Shown here: positions 29,908-39,367 of the stretch, one piece after another
Position numbering within the stretch: the stretch's first letter is position 1
Layout: each line of letters starts with the position of its first letter
Source: Martinezella lusitana
GTDB lineage: Bacteria; Pseudomonadota; Alphaproteobacteria; Rhizobiales; Rhizobiaceae
Assembly (NCBI RefSeq): GCF_900094565.1
Contig: NZ_FMAF01000005.1
Coordinates: 310,001-374,000, forward strand
Reading direction: 5' to 3'
Length of the DNA stretch: 64,000 nt
Program-made: the position numbers and the translations under genes
Notes under the pieces: model-generated
What the model saw: only the letters and a program-made list of their open reading frames with translations
Databases searched by the model: none
What the model was told of the DNA's origin: nothing

Positions 29908-31413
29908 ATGCAAGCAGAGAGTGATTTAGTGTCCAGATCAAACCTTCCCGCATCGTCGTCTCAGTCCGGTAAGATTCTGGCGAGAATGTTCCTTGGATTT
30001 GCGATCGCGACAGCAACGGTCACCGTGACCGTGGATGCCAATGCAGCCGGTGGCCCGAGATATGCGGGCATCGTTATCGATGCGAATACTGGCAATATTC
30101 TCTACAGCGAAAATGCTGATACGCTTCACTACCCCGCTTCGCTGACCAAGATGATGACGGTCTACCTGACCTTTGAGGCGCTGGAAGCCGGACGGATCAC
30201 TCTGGACACGCCGGTCGTCTTTTCCAGGAACGCCGCCGCTCAGGCTCCGACGAAGCTCGGCGTTGGCGCCGGCCGGTCGGTGACCGTTCGCGATGCGATC
30301 CTCGGCATCGTCACCAAATCAGCCAATGACGCCGCAATGGCGCTCGGCGAGATGCTTGGTGGCTCGGAGGAAGGCTTTGCCCGCATGATGAACGACAAGG
30401 CGCGTGCGCTCGGCATGACACGCACGACCTATCGCAATCCCAACGGCCTGCCGAACACGGCGCAGATGACGACGGCACGCGATCAGGCGCGCCTTGGCAT
30501 TGCCCTGCGCGAACATTTCCCGCAGTATTACGGCTTCTTTTCCGAGACGAGCTTTCGGTTCGGCAATCGCGTCATACCCGGTCATAATCATCTGATCGGC
30601 TCGGTTCGCGGTGTCGATGGCATCAAGACGGGCTATACGCGTGCCGCAGGCTACAACCTCGCGACTTCGGTGAAAGTGGACGGACGCTCCATCGTCGGCG
30701 TCGTCTTGGGCGGCGCTTCGACGCCGGCCCGCGACAATCAGATGCGCAAGCTGATCGCGGAATATCTGCCGCAGGCATCGACAAGGCACATTGCTTCGAA
30801 TGTCATCGCGCAGACGCCGGCGACGACGCCGAATGTTCAGGCCGCAAGCGCCCGCATGGCGGACATCAACCGCGCAAAGATCAAGAACGATGAGACCGCG
30901 GAAGCCGTCGATACTCAACAGCCATCCAGCGCGGCAGCTTTTGCGGCGATAGCGCCCAAATCCGCCAATCCATTGCTCGCGGCCAAGCCGGCCCAACGCG
31001 CCGCCTCCGACGAGGTTGCTTCCATTACGCCTTCAGATGACGGCGATGAGGACGAGGTCGATACCGTCACGACTGCGTCGACGTCCAAGGCCGATACGAA
31101 GATCGTCAAGCTGCAACGGGCTGACAAGGCGGAAAAAGCCGAGAAGGTAGCAAAGGCAAGCAAGGCTGAGCGTGACCCGACCGGCTGGGTTGTGCAGATC
31201 GGCGTTTCTTCCAGCAAGGATGGTGCAAGCGATCTCCTCGATGCAGCCAGAAGCAAGGGCGGCAAGGCATTGCGCTCGGCGAAGCCCTATACGGTCGCCT
31301 TCGACGGCGGCTATCGCGCGCGCTTCGGTGGTTTCGATGATCAGAACTCGGCAATCAACGCCTGCAAGGCTCTCAAGCGGGCTGGCGTAAAGTGCTGGGC
31401 GAGTATGGAATAG
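29908..31413 (+). CDS. D-alanyl-D-alanine carboxypeptidase with C-terminal SPOR domain
   Basis: The 501-residue periplasmic protein is a class C low-mass PBP. The SxxK motif is SLTK (S78, K81), SxN is SAN (138-140), and KTG is in IKTGYTRAAGYN near 242. A linker rich in Ala, Ser, Lys and Asp (about 320-415) leads to a SPOR domain (GWVVQIGVSSSKDGASDLL to the end), which binds denuded glycan at division sites. The signal peptide follows a 20-residue cytoplasmic leader and ends near DANA. It trims pentapeptides in the septal wall. Confidence 0.92.
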   Translation: MQAESDLVSRSNLPASSSQSGKILARMFLGFAIATATVTVTVDANAAGGPRYAGIVIDANTGNILYSENADTLHYPASLTKMMTVYLTFEALEAGRITLDTPVVFSRNAAAQAPTKLGVGAGRSVTVRDAILGIVTKSANDAAMALGEMLGGSEEGFARMMNDKARALGMTRTTYRNPNGLPNTAQMTTARDQARLGIALREHFPQYYGFFSETSFRFGNRVIPGHNHLIGSVRGVDGIKTGYTRAAGYNLATSVKVDGRSIVGVVLGGASTPARDNQMRKLIAEYLPQASTRHIASNVIAQTPATTPNVQAASARMADINRAKIKNDETAEAVDTQQPSSAAAFAAIAPKSANPLLAAKPAQRAASDEVASITPSDDGDEDEVDTVTTASTSKADTKIVKLQRADKAEKAEKVAKASKAERDPTGWVVQIGVSSSKDGASDLLDAARSKGGKALRSAKPYTVAFDGGYRARFGGFDDQNSAINACKALKRAGVKCWASME

Positions 31414-31542
31414 AGGTGCGGCCTGAGTTTTCATGCCGCATTGCTTGAAGATCGGTCGGGTTTCTCTTGATGATGCCTGACCTTCCGGTCCCGGATGTCC
31501 ATGGGGCCGGCCCTGAGTTTGTAACGTGTACGGGGACTTGAA

Positions 31543-31818
31543 ATGGCAGTGAACGAGAACTTTCCCGGTTTCTCGCTCGATGGCGCGGGCAAGATGAAAC
31601 CGAAGAGCTTTGCTCTTCATCCGTTGCATGAGGCGGCGATGCGTTTGGCGGACCTGGGTCTCAGCCGATCGCGTTCACGCAACAAGACGAAAGATCTGAT
31701 CGGCATCCTGCTTTGCCATGGCGCGCGCGCCTGGCGCTATTCGCAGCCGGAGGCACATATTCACATCCACATCACCGCGCCGAGCGGTCGATCACCGGTC
31801 CTGATGCGGCTGCGTTAA
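31543..31818 (+). CDS. Small basic protein of unknown function
   Basis: A 91-residue frame with ATG six bases after GGGGA. It is basic and ends with HIHIHITAPSGRSPVLMRLR. I do not recognise it. It fills the gap between the DD-carboxypeptidase and the DUF1489 gene, and its stop is 13 bp from the convergent DUF1489 stop. No competing frame on the other strand is better. It might be a true short gene or chance. Confidence 0.4.
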   Translation: MAVNENFPGFSLDGAGKMKPKSFALHPLHEAAMRLADLGLSRSRSRNKTKDLIGILLCHGARAWRYSQPEAHIHIHITAPSGRSPVLMRLR

Positions 31819-31831
31819 GCAGCCGCCATAC

Positions 31832-32266
31832 CTACAACAAACCGAGCTCGGAAAGTTCCCGCCGCAGGTCGGCAGGCAGCTCAGCGACACCGCCGAGACT
31901 ATCGAGATCGCGCGGCACATCCTCCTGCGGCAGATAGCGCCAGCCCTGGAAGGGGCGACGCGGCTGACCGGTCGTTTCAATGACGCTTGGGTCAAGGATA
32001 AGCCGGCAACGCTGTATGCCTTCGGCGTCAGTGAAGGTCTCGATGCCGAGCAGCTTCTGTCGCGCCTGCACCTGCCCCTTGATCACCCAGTAAAGCGAGC
32101 CTCCATCCAGCAGGTCGTCGATGCGCTTCGGTACCATGCGCGTGGTATGCGTGGTGTGCGGCTCCAGCCCGGCAGCAATGGCATTCATCGCCCGCTCGGA
32201 AACCCATTCGCGCAGATCCTCGAGCGAATCCGCGCCCACGCATAATTTGATGAGATGCAAAGCCAT
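31832..32266 (-). CDS. DUF1489 family protein
   Basis: The 144-residue product starts MALHLIKLCVGADSLEDL and continues TRMVPKRIDDLLDGGSLYWVIKG and PRRPFQGWRYLPQEDVPRDL, all matching the alphaproteobacterial DUF1489 family at its usual length. The start is set by this match; the upstream frame to 32413 would invade the divergent gene. Function is unknown. Confidence 0.87.
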   Translation of the reverse strand: MALHLIKLCVGADSLEDLREWVSERAMNAIAAGLEPHTTHTTRMVPKRIDDLLDGGSLYWVIKGQVQARQKLLGIETFTDAEGIQRCRLILDPSVIETTGQPRRPFQGWRYLPQEDVPRDLDSLGGVAELPADLRRELSELGLL

Positions 32267-32373
32267 AACGCCGTTGAAATCCTTTTGACCGACAGCGTCA
32301 AGCTTTTCGCTGTCGACATCCACAAACTCGATATCATCCTTATCCGAACATGGAATGATTCTCGGAGATGTCG

Positions 32374-33393
32374 ATGAATGGCGCCGACAATTACCCCGCC
32401 CGCGAATGGACAATGGCTGAAGAGCCGAGCGAGCTCGGATGGTCTCGCTCTGCCTTGGCAGAAGCTCATGAGTTTGCCGAGTCTATAGGGTCTTCTGCGA
32501 TGATGATCGTGCAAGGTGGTTTGGTTGTAAGCGCCTGGGGTAACATTGCCGATGTGACGGGCATTGCCTCGATGCGCAAGAGCCTGCTCAGTGCGTTGAT
32601 CGGCATACATGAAGCGGAGGGCACGGTTGATCTGGGTTTAACCTTGGCCGAACTCGGAGTCGACGACTGCGAACCGGCGCTGACATTTTCGGAAAAGCAG
32701 GCAACTATCGAAGATCTTCTGATGTCGCGATCGGGAGTTTATCACGCTGCCGCCGATCAGGATCCCGCCACATTGCCACCTCGGGGAACTCACTCTGTCG
32801 GGGAGCAATGGTTCTACAACAATTGGAGCTTCAATGTTCTGGGGGTCATCCTCGAGCGGTTGACCGGGATTCCAATTGCCGAGGATTTTTCTCGCCGCAT
32901 TGCTCTCCCGCTCCAGATGCAGGATTTCCAGCCGCAACATTTCTACTTCAAGACAGTTCCTCAATCCTCGCATCCTGCGTACAAAATCAGAATGTCGGCT
33001 CGTGATTTGGCTCGCCTGGGCCTGCTTCTTCTGAATGAAGGCCGATGGCGCGGTACCCAGATCATTCCGGCGGAATGGATAAGCAGAAGCGTCAAACCCT
33101 ATACGGACCTCGGGCGTGGCGTGGGTTTCGGCTACAGCTGGTGGACCGGGCGATACGCATTACGGTCGACAACGATATCAGTTCGCGACCATAAGGAAGA
33201 TATGCCGTTCTACTGGGCATCCGGTATGGGGCATCAGTATCTTATGGTCTTTCCGGCCATAGGAACGATCCTGATTCACAGGGTAGCCGATACCGCCAAC
33301 GGTCCAAGCAATCAGCAGATCGAACAATTGCAGACCATGATCCTCGGCAGCCGTACGATCGGCGTGCCCCTGACCACGCCAATCACTAAATGA
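32374..33393 (+). CDS. Serine beta-lactamase-like hydrolase
   Basis: The 339-residue protein has the penicillin-binding/beta-lactamase fold motifs: SMRK (S66, K69) as SxxK and YNN in WFYNNWSFN as YxN. It lacks a signal peptide, so it is probably cytosolic and an esterase or peptidase, not a lactamase. GGAG stands six bases before ATG 32374 and directly on ATG 32368, so the former is preferred. Codon choice looks less GC-biased than in neighbours, by eye only, and could mean later acquisition. Confidence 0.82.
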   Translation: MNGADNYPAREWTMAEEPSELGWSRSALAEAHEFAESIGSSAMMIVQGGLVVSAWGNIADVTGIASMRKSLLSALIGIHEAEGTVDLGLTLAELGVDDCEPALTFSEKQATIEDLLMSRSGVYHAAADQDPATLPPRGTHSVGEQWFYNNWSFNVLGVILERLTGIPIAEDFSRRIALPLQMQDFQPQHFYFKTVPQSSHPAYKIRMSARDLARLGLLLLNEGRWRGTQIIPAEWISRSVKPYTDLGRGVGFGYSWWTGRYALRSTTISVRDHKEDMPFYWASGMGHQYLMVFPAIGTILIHRVADTANGPSNQQIEQLQTMILGSRTIGVPLTTPITK

Positions 33394-33432
33394 TTTTCAA
33401 TCTAAGCTAGGGTCTAAACCCGTATTGGGCAC

Positions 33433-34842
33433 TCAGCATTCCACGACATTCACGGCAAGGCCGCCGGTCGAGGTCTCCTTGTATTTCTCGCTCATGTCGT
33501 GGCCGGTCTGGCGCATGGTTTCGATGCAGGCGTCGAGCGGCACGAAATGCTGGCCGTCGCCTTTGAGGGCAAGCGAGGCGGCGGTGACTGCCTTGACGGC
33601 GCCAAGCGCGTTGCGCTCGATGCAGGGCACTTGGACGAGGCCGGCGACGGGATCGCAGGTCATGCCGAGATGATGCTCCAGAGCGATTTCCGCGGCATTT
33701 TCGATCTGCTCGGGCGTGGCACCCATGACGGCGGCAAGCCCCGCAGCCGCCATCGCGGCCGCCGAACCCACCTCGCCCTGACAGCCGACCTCGGCGCCGG
33801 AGATCGAGGCATTGTGCTTGATGATGCCGCCAACGGCGGCAGCTGTCAGGAGGTAGTTATGGATACCGTCGCGGTCCCAATCCTCGTGGAAGTGCTGGTA
33901 ATAGCGGATCGTCGCCGGGATGACGCCGGCGGCGCCGTTGGTCGGCGCGGTGACGACGCGGCCGCCGGCTGCATTCTCTTCGTTGACGGCCATGGCATAG
34001 ACGCTCAGCCAGTCGTTGGCGAGCAGCGGATTGATGCGGTTGCTGCGCCATTCCTCCTGCAGCTTGTCATGGATGGCGCGAGCCCGGCGGCGTACCTTCA
34101 AGCCACCCGGCATGATGCCGTCGACCTTCAAGCCGCGATCGATACAGCTGCTCATCGCGGCCCAGATGCGGTCGAGCCCGGCATCGAGATCATCGCTGCT
34201 CATGCGCGTTTCTTCGTTGGCGCGCTTCATCTGTGCGATCGAAAGACCCGAGCGCTCGGCCATTTCGAGCATCTGCTTGGCGGTGGCGAAGGGAAATGGG
34301 ATGCGCTCGCCGGCCGCGGCCGGCTTCTTCTTGTCGGCGCGCATCTGTTCCAGCTCCGTATCGGTGACGACGAAGCCGCCGCCGACGGAATAGTAGATGC
34401 GTTTGACGAGCAGGCGATCATCCTTGTCGAGGGCGGAAAAGCTCATGCCGTTGGCATGGCCCGGCAGCGGCACCTTCTTGTCGAAGATGAGATCGGTCTT
34501 GGGCTGGAACTGGTAGGCCGGATGGCCAGACGGCGTGATGCGTCCGCTGCGTTCGACCTCATCTATAATGGCATCCATATGGTCGGGATCGACGTTGTCG
34601 GGCCGCTGTCCCATCAGGCCGAGAATGACGGCCCTGCCCGTGCCGTGGCCGATACCGGTATGGGCAAGCGAGCCGTGCAGGCTGACCTTGATCGAAGCGA
34701 CATGCACGTTCGACGACGGGCGCGGCCACTCGTTCGACAGCAGCAGGTCCAGGAAGCGATTCGCGGCGGACATCGGCCCCATCGTGTGCGAGCTGGACGG
34801 TCCCACACCGATCTTGAAGACGTCGAAAACGGAAAGAAACAT
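33433..34842 (-). CDS. sdaA: L-serine ammonia-lyase, single-chain iron-sulfur type
   Basis: The 469-residue enzyme deaminates L-serine to pyruvate. The N-terminal beta domain opens [24 protein letters not shown]; the alpha domain has the cluster cysteines in [27 protein letters not shown] and a C-terminal Cys (VVEC). Fusion of alpha and beta domains is the gram-negative form. ATG 34842 is chosen because the conserved opening begins there. Confidence 0.96.
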   Translation of the reverse strand: MFLSVFDVFKIGVGPSSSHTMGPMSAANRFLDLLLSNEWPRPSSNVHVASIKVSLHGSLAHTGIGHGTGRAVILGLMGQRPDNVDPDHMDAIIDEVERSGRITPSGHPAYQFQPKTDLIFDKKVPLPGHANGMSFSALDKDDRLLVKRIYYSVGGGFVVTDTELEQMRADKKKPAAAGERIPFPFATAKQMLEMAERSGLSIAQMKRANEETRMSSDDLDAGLDRIWAAMSSCIDRGLKVDGIMPGGLKVRRRARAIHDKLQEEWRSNRINPLLANDWLSVYAMAVNEENAAGGRVVTAPTNGAAGVIPATIRYYQHFHEDWDRDGIHNYLLTAAAVGGIIKHNASISGAEVGCQGEVGSAAAMAAAGLAAVMGATPEQIENAAEIALEHHLGMTCDPVAGLVQVPCIERNALGAVKAVTAASLALKGDGQHFVPLDACIETMRQTGHDMSEKYKETSTGGLAVNVVEC

Positions 34843-35041
34843 GGACCTTTGGTGCCTCCTCGGCAAATCGATTATGGTGAAGGCTACGCTATCGGGGCAA
34901 CCTTGCACGGCGATCGACCGACATCGGATTTCATGGCAGCGACATTACATATAGGCATCGAGCGAGGCAAACAGAAGGCCATTGCGCCCGGCCAGAGCTG
35001 AGCTACAGTCGACATCGGATTGATCTGGAGAATCTGCCTTT

Positions 35042-35734
35042 ATGACGACTGCCGACTATGTCGCCCTCGCCCTGTTCATTTTTCTCTGGGTCGCGCTGAA
35101 CTGGATCACCGGCAGCGCTCGTTTCTTCAATCGCACCAGCCTGACGTTGGCGATGAACGAACGCCGGCGCGAGTGGATCTACAATTCGCTACGCCGCGAC
35201 CTGAAGATGATCGATACGCAAATCCTGTCCGGCCTGCAGAACGGCACCGGCTTTTTCGCCTCCACCTCGATCTTCGCCATCGGCAGCTGCTTCGCCTTGC
35301 TCGGCGCCACCGACAAGGTCAACGCGTTTTTCTCAGATCTGCCTTTCATTCTCAATGGTGGCCGCACCGCCTTCGAGATCAAGGTGGCGGGACTGGCCTG
35401 CCTGTTCGGCTATGCCTTCTTCAAATTCGGCTGGGCCTATCGCCTGTTCAATTACTGCACCATTCTCTTCGGTTCCCTGCCGATGAGAGAGGACGCCATT
35501 CTCGATCCCGTGCGCGCCGAACATGCCGCCGAGCGCGTCGTCCGCATGAACATCATTGCCGCGCGCAGTTTCAACGCCGGACTGAGAGCCATCTTCCTGT
35601 CGATCGGTTATCTCGGCTGGTTCCTCAGCCCCTATGTCTTTATGGTCACGACGATGTTCATCATCATCGTGCTGATCCGCCGACAGTTTTTTTCCGACGC
35701 CCGTCTGGCCATCATGGACAGCGATGTGCCATGA
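35042..35734 (+). CDS. DUF599 family membrane protein
   Basis: The 230-residue product has four membrane segments (about 5-25, 70-90, 112-130, 185-220) and the family stretch MNERRREWIYNSLRRDLKMIDTQILSGLQNGTGFFAS (37-73). DUF599 is uncharacterised. GGAG lies 11 bases before the ATG. It heads a three-gene run of membrane proteins on the plus strand. Confidence 0.85.
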   Translation: MTTADYVALALFIFLWVALNWITGSARFFNRTSLTLAMNERRREWIYNSLRRDLKMIDTQILSGLQNGTGFFASTSIFAIGSCFALLGATDKVNAFFSDLPFILNGGRTAFEIKVAGLACLFGYAFFKFGWAYRLFNYCTILFGSLPMREDAILDPVRAEHAAERVVRMNIIAARSFNAGLRAIFLSIGYLGWFLSPYVFMVTTMFIIIVLIRRQFFSDARLAIMDSDVP

Positions 35735-35795
35735 CAAGGCCGCGTCCGTTCGAACCGGCGCCACGATTTGAGTTCATGCCTGGAAGGACCCGCCA

Positions 35796-36785
35796 ATGGT
35801 CGCTATCGCCGAGAGCGCCGATGCACCCGTAAAAACGCCCCGCATCGGCATTCTGGATACGGCGCGTGGCGTCGCTCTTCTGGCGATGGCAAGCTATCAT
35901 TGCACCTGGGATTTCGAGTTTTTCGGCTATCTCGACGGCGGTACGGCAGAAACCGGATGGCTGAAATTTTACGCCCGCGCAATCGCCAGCACCTTCCTGT
36001 TTCTGGCTGGGTTCAGCCTCGTGCTCGCCAATACGCCCAGGATTCGCTGGCGCTCCTACTGGCGGCGCCTCGGCATGATCGTGGCCGCCGCCGCGGCGAT
36101 CTCCATCGTGACCTTTTGGTTTATCGGTGCGGGATGGATCTACTTTGGGATCCTTCATTCGATTGCCGCCGCCAGCCTGATAGGCTTGCTGTTCCTGCGG
36201 CTGCCGGCCTTCGCAACTCTGCTGATCGCCGCTTTGCTGGCGGCCGGCATTGTCGTCGATAACGTCATTGCCCCCTTTGGGCTGCATTCCGCCGCATTCG
36301 ATACGCCATGGCTCTGGTGGGTCGGCCTATCGGAGAGCCCCCAGCAATCGAACGACTACGTGCCGCTCTTCCCCTGGTTGACGCCATTTCTGTTCGGTCT
36401 CGGCGTCGCGCAGGTGGCAATGTCCTTCGGCTGGCTAGAGCGGCTGGCGACATTCGGCCCGGGCCGCAATCTGATTGCCCGCGCCGGCCGTCACAGCCTG
36501 ATCTTCTATCTCGTTCACCAGCCGTTGCTGTTCGGTCTTGTCTATCTTCTGTCGCTGGTCGCCCCGGCTCCGCAGCAGGATCCAGCGGTCGGCTATATCG
36601 GGCAATGCGTGGCGTCCTGCACGCGCTCTGGCACCGAAGCCATGTGCCGCAGCTTCTGCCAATGCACGCTCGACAAGTTGCAGGCGCAAAATCTCTTCAA
36701 ACCCCTGGAATCCGGGGCAATCAAGGCAGATAGCGATGAACGTGTAAGCCGAATCGCGATACAATGCACGGAAGAAGCGCAATGA
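35796..36785 (+). CDS. DUF1624 heparan-alpha-glucosaminide acetyltransferase-like membrane protein
   Basis: The 329-residue protein starts its transmembrane core with RIGILDTARGVALLAMASYHCTWDFEFFGYL, the DUF1624/acyltransferase-3-like signature with the catalytic-type histidine, and shows about seven membrane segments. After the last segment (near 265) a 60-residue tail carries six cysteines with the spacing C-x3-C-x8-C-x3-C-x-C and one more near the end. The tail is absent from minimal family members. GGAAGGACCCGCC precedes the ATG. The acceptor substrate is unknown. Confidence 0.82.
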   Translation: MVAIAESADAPVKTPRIGILDTARGVALLAMASYHCTWDFEFFGYLDGGTAETGWLKFYARAIASTFLFLAGFSLVLANTPRIRWRSYWRRLGMIVAAAAAISIVTFWFIGAGWIYFGILHSIAAASLIGLLFLRLPAFATLLIAALLAAGIVVDNVIAPFGLHSAAFDTPWLWWVGLSESPQQSNDYVPLFPWLTPFLFGLGVAQVAMSFGWLERLATFGPGRNLIARAGRHSLIFYLVHQPLLFGLVYLLSLVAPAPQQDPAVGYIGQCVASCTRSGTEAMCRSFCQCTLDKLQAQNLFKPLESGAIKADSDERVSRIAIQCTEEAQ

Positions 36786-36797
36786 CAGGGTTATTCG

Positions 36798-37271
36798 ATG
36801 AATGCCTATCGTTCGAAGTCGCTGAGTTTTCCGTGGCCGCCGCTACTCTATAGCCTTGCCGTTATTTCGGCGCTGTATCTTTATCGGGATTATCCTCTAC
36901 CCTTGCCTTTTGCCTGGGCATTTCTCGCATGGTGCATAGGCGCTGCCCTGACCACTTTTGCGGTGACGCTGAACGTCTGGGCCGTCAAGACACTGATGGA
37001 GAGGCAAACAACCGTGCTCACGCAGCGCTGCAGCCGGCATCTGGTGACGACGGGGCCATTTCGCTTCACCCGCAATCCGACCTATCTCGGCTATACACTG
37101 CTGACGGCCGGGCTTGGCCTGCTGATCGGCAATCTCTGGTTCGTGGCAATGGCGGCTGTCGCAGCGGCGCTGATGACACTTCTGGTCATCCGCTGCGAGG
37201 AAATGCATCTCCTTTCGCGCTTCGGCTGTGAATTCGAGTTCTATTGCAAGCATACGCGCCGGTGGCTTTGA
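36798..37271 (+). CDS. Isoprenylcysteine carboxyl methyltransferase-like membrane protein
   Basis: The 157-residue protein has four membrane segments and the signature HLVTTGPFRFTRNPTYLGYTLLTAGLGL followed by EEMHLLSRFG, which together form the SAM-binding region in the ICMT/PEMT superfamily. Bacterial homologues methylate unknown lipids or peptides. It starts 12 bp after the DUF1624 stop and so is co-transcribed with it. It converges on the MerR gene. Confidence 0.85.
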   Translation: MNAYRSKSLSFPWPPLLYSLAVISALYLYRDYPLPLPFAWAFLAWCIGAALTTFAVTLNVWAVKTLMERQTTVLTQRCSRHLVTTGPFRFTRNPTYLGYTLLTAGLGLLIGNLWFVAMAAVAAALMTLLVIRCEEMHLLSRFGCEFEFYCKHTRRWL

Positions 37272-37297
37272 TCTGAGAATTGCCGGTTCCGGCGCAA

Positions 37298-37687
37298 TCA
37301 GGTCCCCACACCGATATCGGCCAGGCGACCAAGACAGGCCTCTTCGACATTGTCGAGCTCGGTCAGCGTATCGTCGATATCCTTGCGCTTCTGGCGCAGT
37401 TCGTCGCGCTTCTCATCGACGCGCTTCATCAGCAGCTTCAGCTGACCGATCTCGCCCGGCGGTTCCTTGTAGACCTGGATGATCTCCCGGATTTCGGCGA
37501 TGGTGAAGCCGATACGGCGGCCGCGCAGAATTTCCATGATCAGACGCCGGTCGGCTGCGCGGAACAGCCGCGTGCGGCCCCTGCGTTCGGGGTGGATGAG
37601 GCCCTCGTCCTCGTAGAACCGCAATGTCCGGGTGGAAACCCCGAATTCCCGAGTGAGCTCCGTTATGCTATAATATCCGTCTACCAA
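37298..37687 (-). CDS. MerR-family regulator (LiuR-like)
   Basis: The 129-residue protein has the MerR winged helix YYSITELTREFGVSTRTLRFYEDEGLIHPERRGRTRLFRAADRR (5-48) followed by the dimer coiled coil and a Cys near the C terminus (EEACLGRL). No ATG exists near the conserved opening; TTG at 37685-37687 follows AGGGGCGG and is taken as start. In proteobacteria close relatives (LiuR) control branched-chain amino acid and fatty acid catabolism, but no such gene adjoins it here. Its own promoter contains a near-perfect dyad, pointing to autoregulation. Confidence 0.88.
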   Translation of the reverse strand: MVDGYYSITELTREFGVSTRTLRFYEDEGLIHPERRGRTRLFRAADRRLIMEILRGRRIGFTIAEIREIIQVYKEPPGEIGQLKLLMKRVDEKRDELRQKRKDIDDTLTELDNVEEACLGRLADIGVGT

Positions 37688-37713
37688 GAATCCGCCCCTA
37701 TCTGCCAGCGACC

Positions 37714-37741
37714 ATAATATTGACTTTTACGTAATAGTCAA
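37714..37741 (-). promoter_or_regulatory. Promoter and operator dyad of the MerR gene
   Basis: On the minus strand TTGACT (37736-37741) and TATTAT (37714-37719) are separated by 16 bases, a good sigma-70-type promoter. Across -35 and spacer lies the dyad TTGACTTTTAC/GTAATAGTCAA (37720-37741), eleven bases per arm with one mismatch. This is the usual place for a MerR-family operator. The start codon is about 27 bases downstream of the -10. Confidence 0.7.
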
Positions 37742-37775
37742 TTTTCGTCCAGGAGGGCGATTTTGGCATTTCCAC

Positions 37776-39173
37776 CTAGCGAAGCGCAAACCACCACGTC
37801 GCAAGGCCGAGAAATGCCAGATATCCGGTGCAATCCGTAACGGTAGTCACGAAGGCGGATGATGCGATCGCCGGATCGGCTCCGAATCGATGCAATAGCA
37901 AAGGCAGCAAAATGCCGCCGAGCGCGGCCGCGACAAGATTGATGATCATCGCCACGCCGATGACTATCCCGAGCTGGAAATCATGAAACCATAGCACCGC
38001 AATCGCCCCCATGATGACAGCGAACAATATGCCATTGAAAAGGCCGACGCTCGCTTCCCTGCGCACGACGCGGAAGGCGTTGTAGATATCGAGGTCGCCA
38101 GTGGCGAGCGCCCTCACCGTGACGGTCATGGTCTGAGTGCCGGCATTGCCGCCCATCGAGGCAACGATCGGCATGAGTACGGCAAGTGCCACCATCTTCT
38201 CGATCGCGCCGTCGAAAACATCAATAATGCTGGAAGCCAATATGGCCGTCATCAGATTGACGGCCAGCCAGACGAAGCGCGACCGCACCGTGGAGATGAC
38301 ATTATCGGACAGCTCTTCGTCACCGACACCGCCGAGGTGCTTGATATCCTCGTCGGCCTCTTCCTGAATGACGTCGACCACATCATCGATCGTCAGTACC
38401 CCGACAAGGCGCTGGTTCTCATCGACGACGGCGGCCGACAGCAGGTCATATTGCTCAAAGATCTGAGCCGCCTCCTCCTGGTCCATCTCGGCCGGGATCG
38501 GATGCGATGTCTCGCGCATGATGCTCTCGACCTTGGCCTCAAGCTGCGCTCGCAGAATGCGATCGAGATCGATGCTGCCGAGCAGTTTGAAGCTTGGATC
38601 GATCACGAAGACCTGTGTGAAGGTTTCCGGTAGTTGCTCGCCTTCCCGCATGTAGTCGATCGTCTGCCCTACCGTCCAGAACGGCGGCACGGCGATGAAC
38701 TCCGTCTGCATGCGACGGCCCGCGGACTGCTCCGGGTATTCCAGAGCGCGTCGCAGGCGAACGCGTTCCGTGAAAGGCAGTTGCGACAGGATCTCGTCGC
38801 GGTCTTCCTGATCGAGGTCTTCCAGAATGTAGACGGCGTCGTCCGAATCCAGCTCGCCGATACCAGCGGCGATCTGGTCGTTCGGCATCTGATCGACGAT
38901 CTCCATGCGGATCGCCTCATCCACCTGCGTCAGCGCCGTCATGTCGAATTCGTCGCCGAGCAATCGGACAAGGGTCAGGCGCTCGGGCGGTGGCAACGCT
39001 TCCAGAAGGTCGCCGAGTTCGGATTCATGCAGCCTGACGACATGCCGCTCGATGACGGAACGATCGCTGCGATCGATCGCATCGCTGATCTCAGTCAGAA
39101 AATCCGAGCGTACCGCGCCATGTTCGTCGTAAATATCGGCGTCGCTGATCCCGTCTTCATCGGTCATCGTCAT
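37776..39173 (-). CDS. mgtE: Magnesium transporter MgtE
   Basis: The 465-residue protein has the cytosolic N domain (LHESELGDLLEALPPPERLTLVRLL), a CBS pair with ETSHPIPAEMDQEEAAQIFEQYDLLSAAVVDE, the connecting helix and five C-terminal membrane segments containing the pore motif PIVASMGGNAGTQTMTV. MgtE is a Mg2+-gated channel. Two ATG codons (39173, 39167) are possible; a GGTGGGGGCGG element favours the first. No magnesium riboswitch was recognised upstream. Confidence 0.95.
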   Translation of the reverse strand: MTMTDEDGISDADIYDEHGAVRSDFLTEISDAIDRSDRSVIERHVVRLHESELGDLLEALPPPERLTLVRLLGDEFDMTALTQVDEAIRMEIVDQMPNDQIAAGIGELDSDDAVYILEDLDQEDRDEILSQLPFTERVRLRRALEYPEQSAGRRMQTEFIAVPPFWTVGQTIDYMREGEQLPETFTQVFVIDPSFKLLGSIDLDRILRAQLEAKVESIMRETSHPIPAEMDQEEAAQIFEQYDLLSAAVVDENQRLVGVLTIDDVVDVIQEEADEDIKHLGGVGDEELSDNVISTVRSRFVWLAVNLMTAILASSIIDVFDGAIEKMVALAVLMPIVASMGGNAGTQTMTVTVRALATGDLDIYNAFRVVRREASVGLFNGILFAVIMGAIAVLWFHDFQLGIVIGVAMIINLVAAALGGILLPLLLHRFGADPAIASSAFVTTVTDCTGYLAFLGLATWWFALR

Positions 39174-39367
39174 GAGCCGCCCCCACCTTGCAATTCGTGA
39201 TCGCTCCGCATTTCGTCCCTCAGAGTGAAGGGAAAAAACTCATTGTCAACAATCGGATAGGCGGAATTGCTGATATTTCGTCTTTGATCGTCGAAGACGA
39301 TGGCATCATCTCTTCCTCGCCCCTATTCTAAGCCAATCAACATCTCGTCCAGTCAGTAGAGAGCGCT

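Noticed and set aside
33499..35001. 500-codon open frame opposite sdaA
   Set aside because: It is the antisense shadow of a complete L-serine ammonia-lyase.
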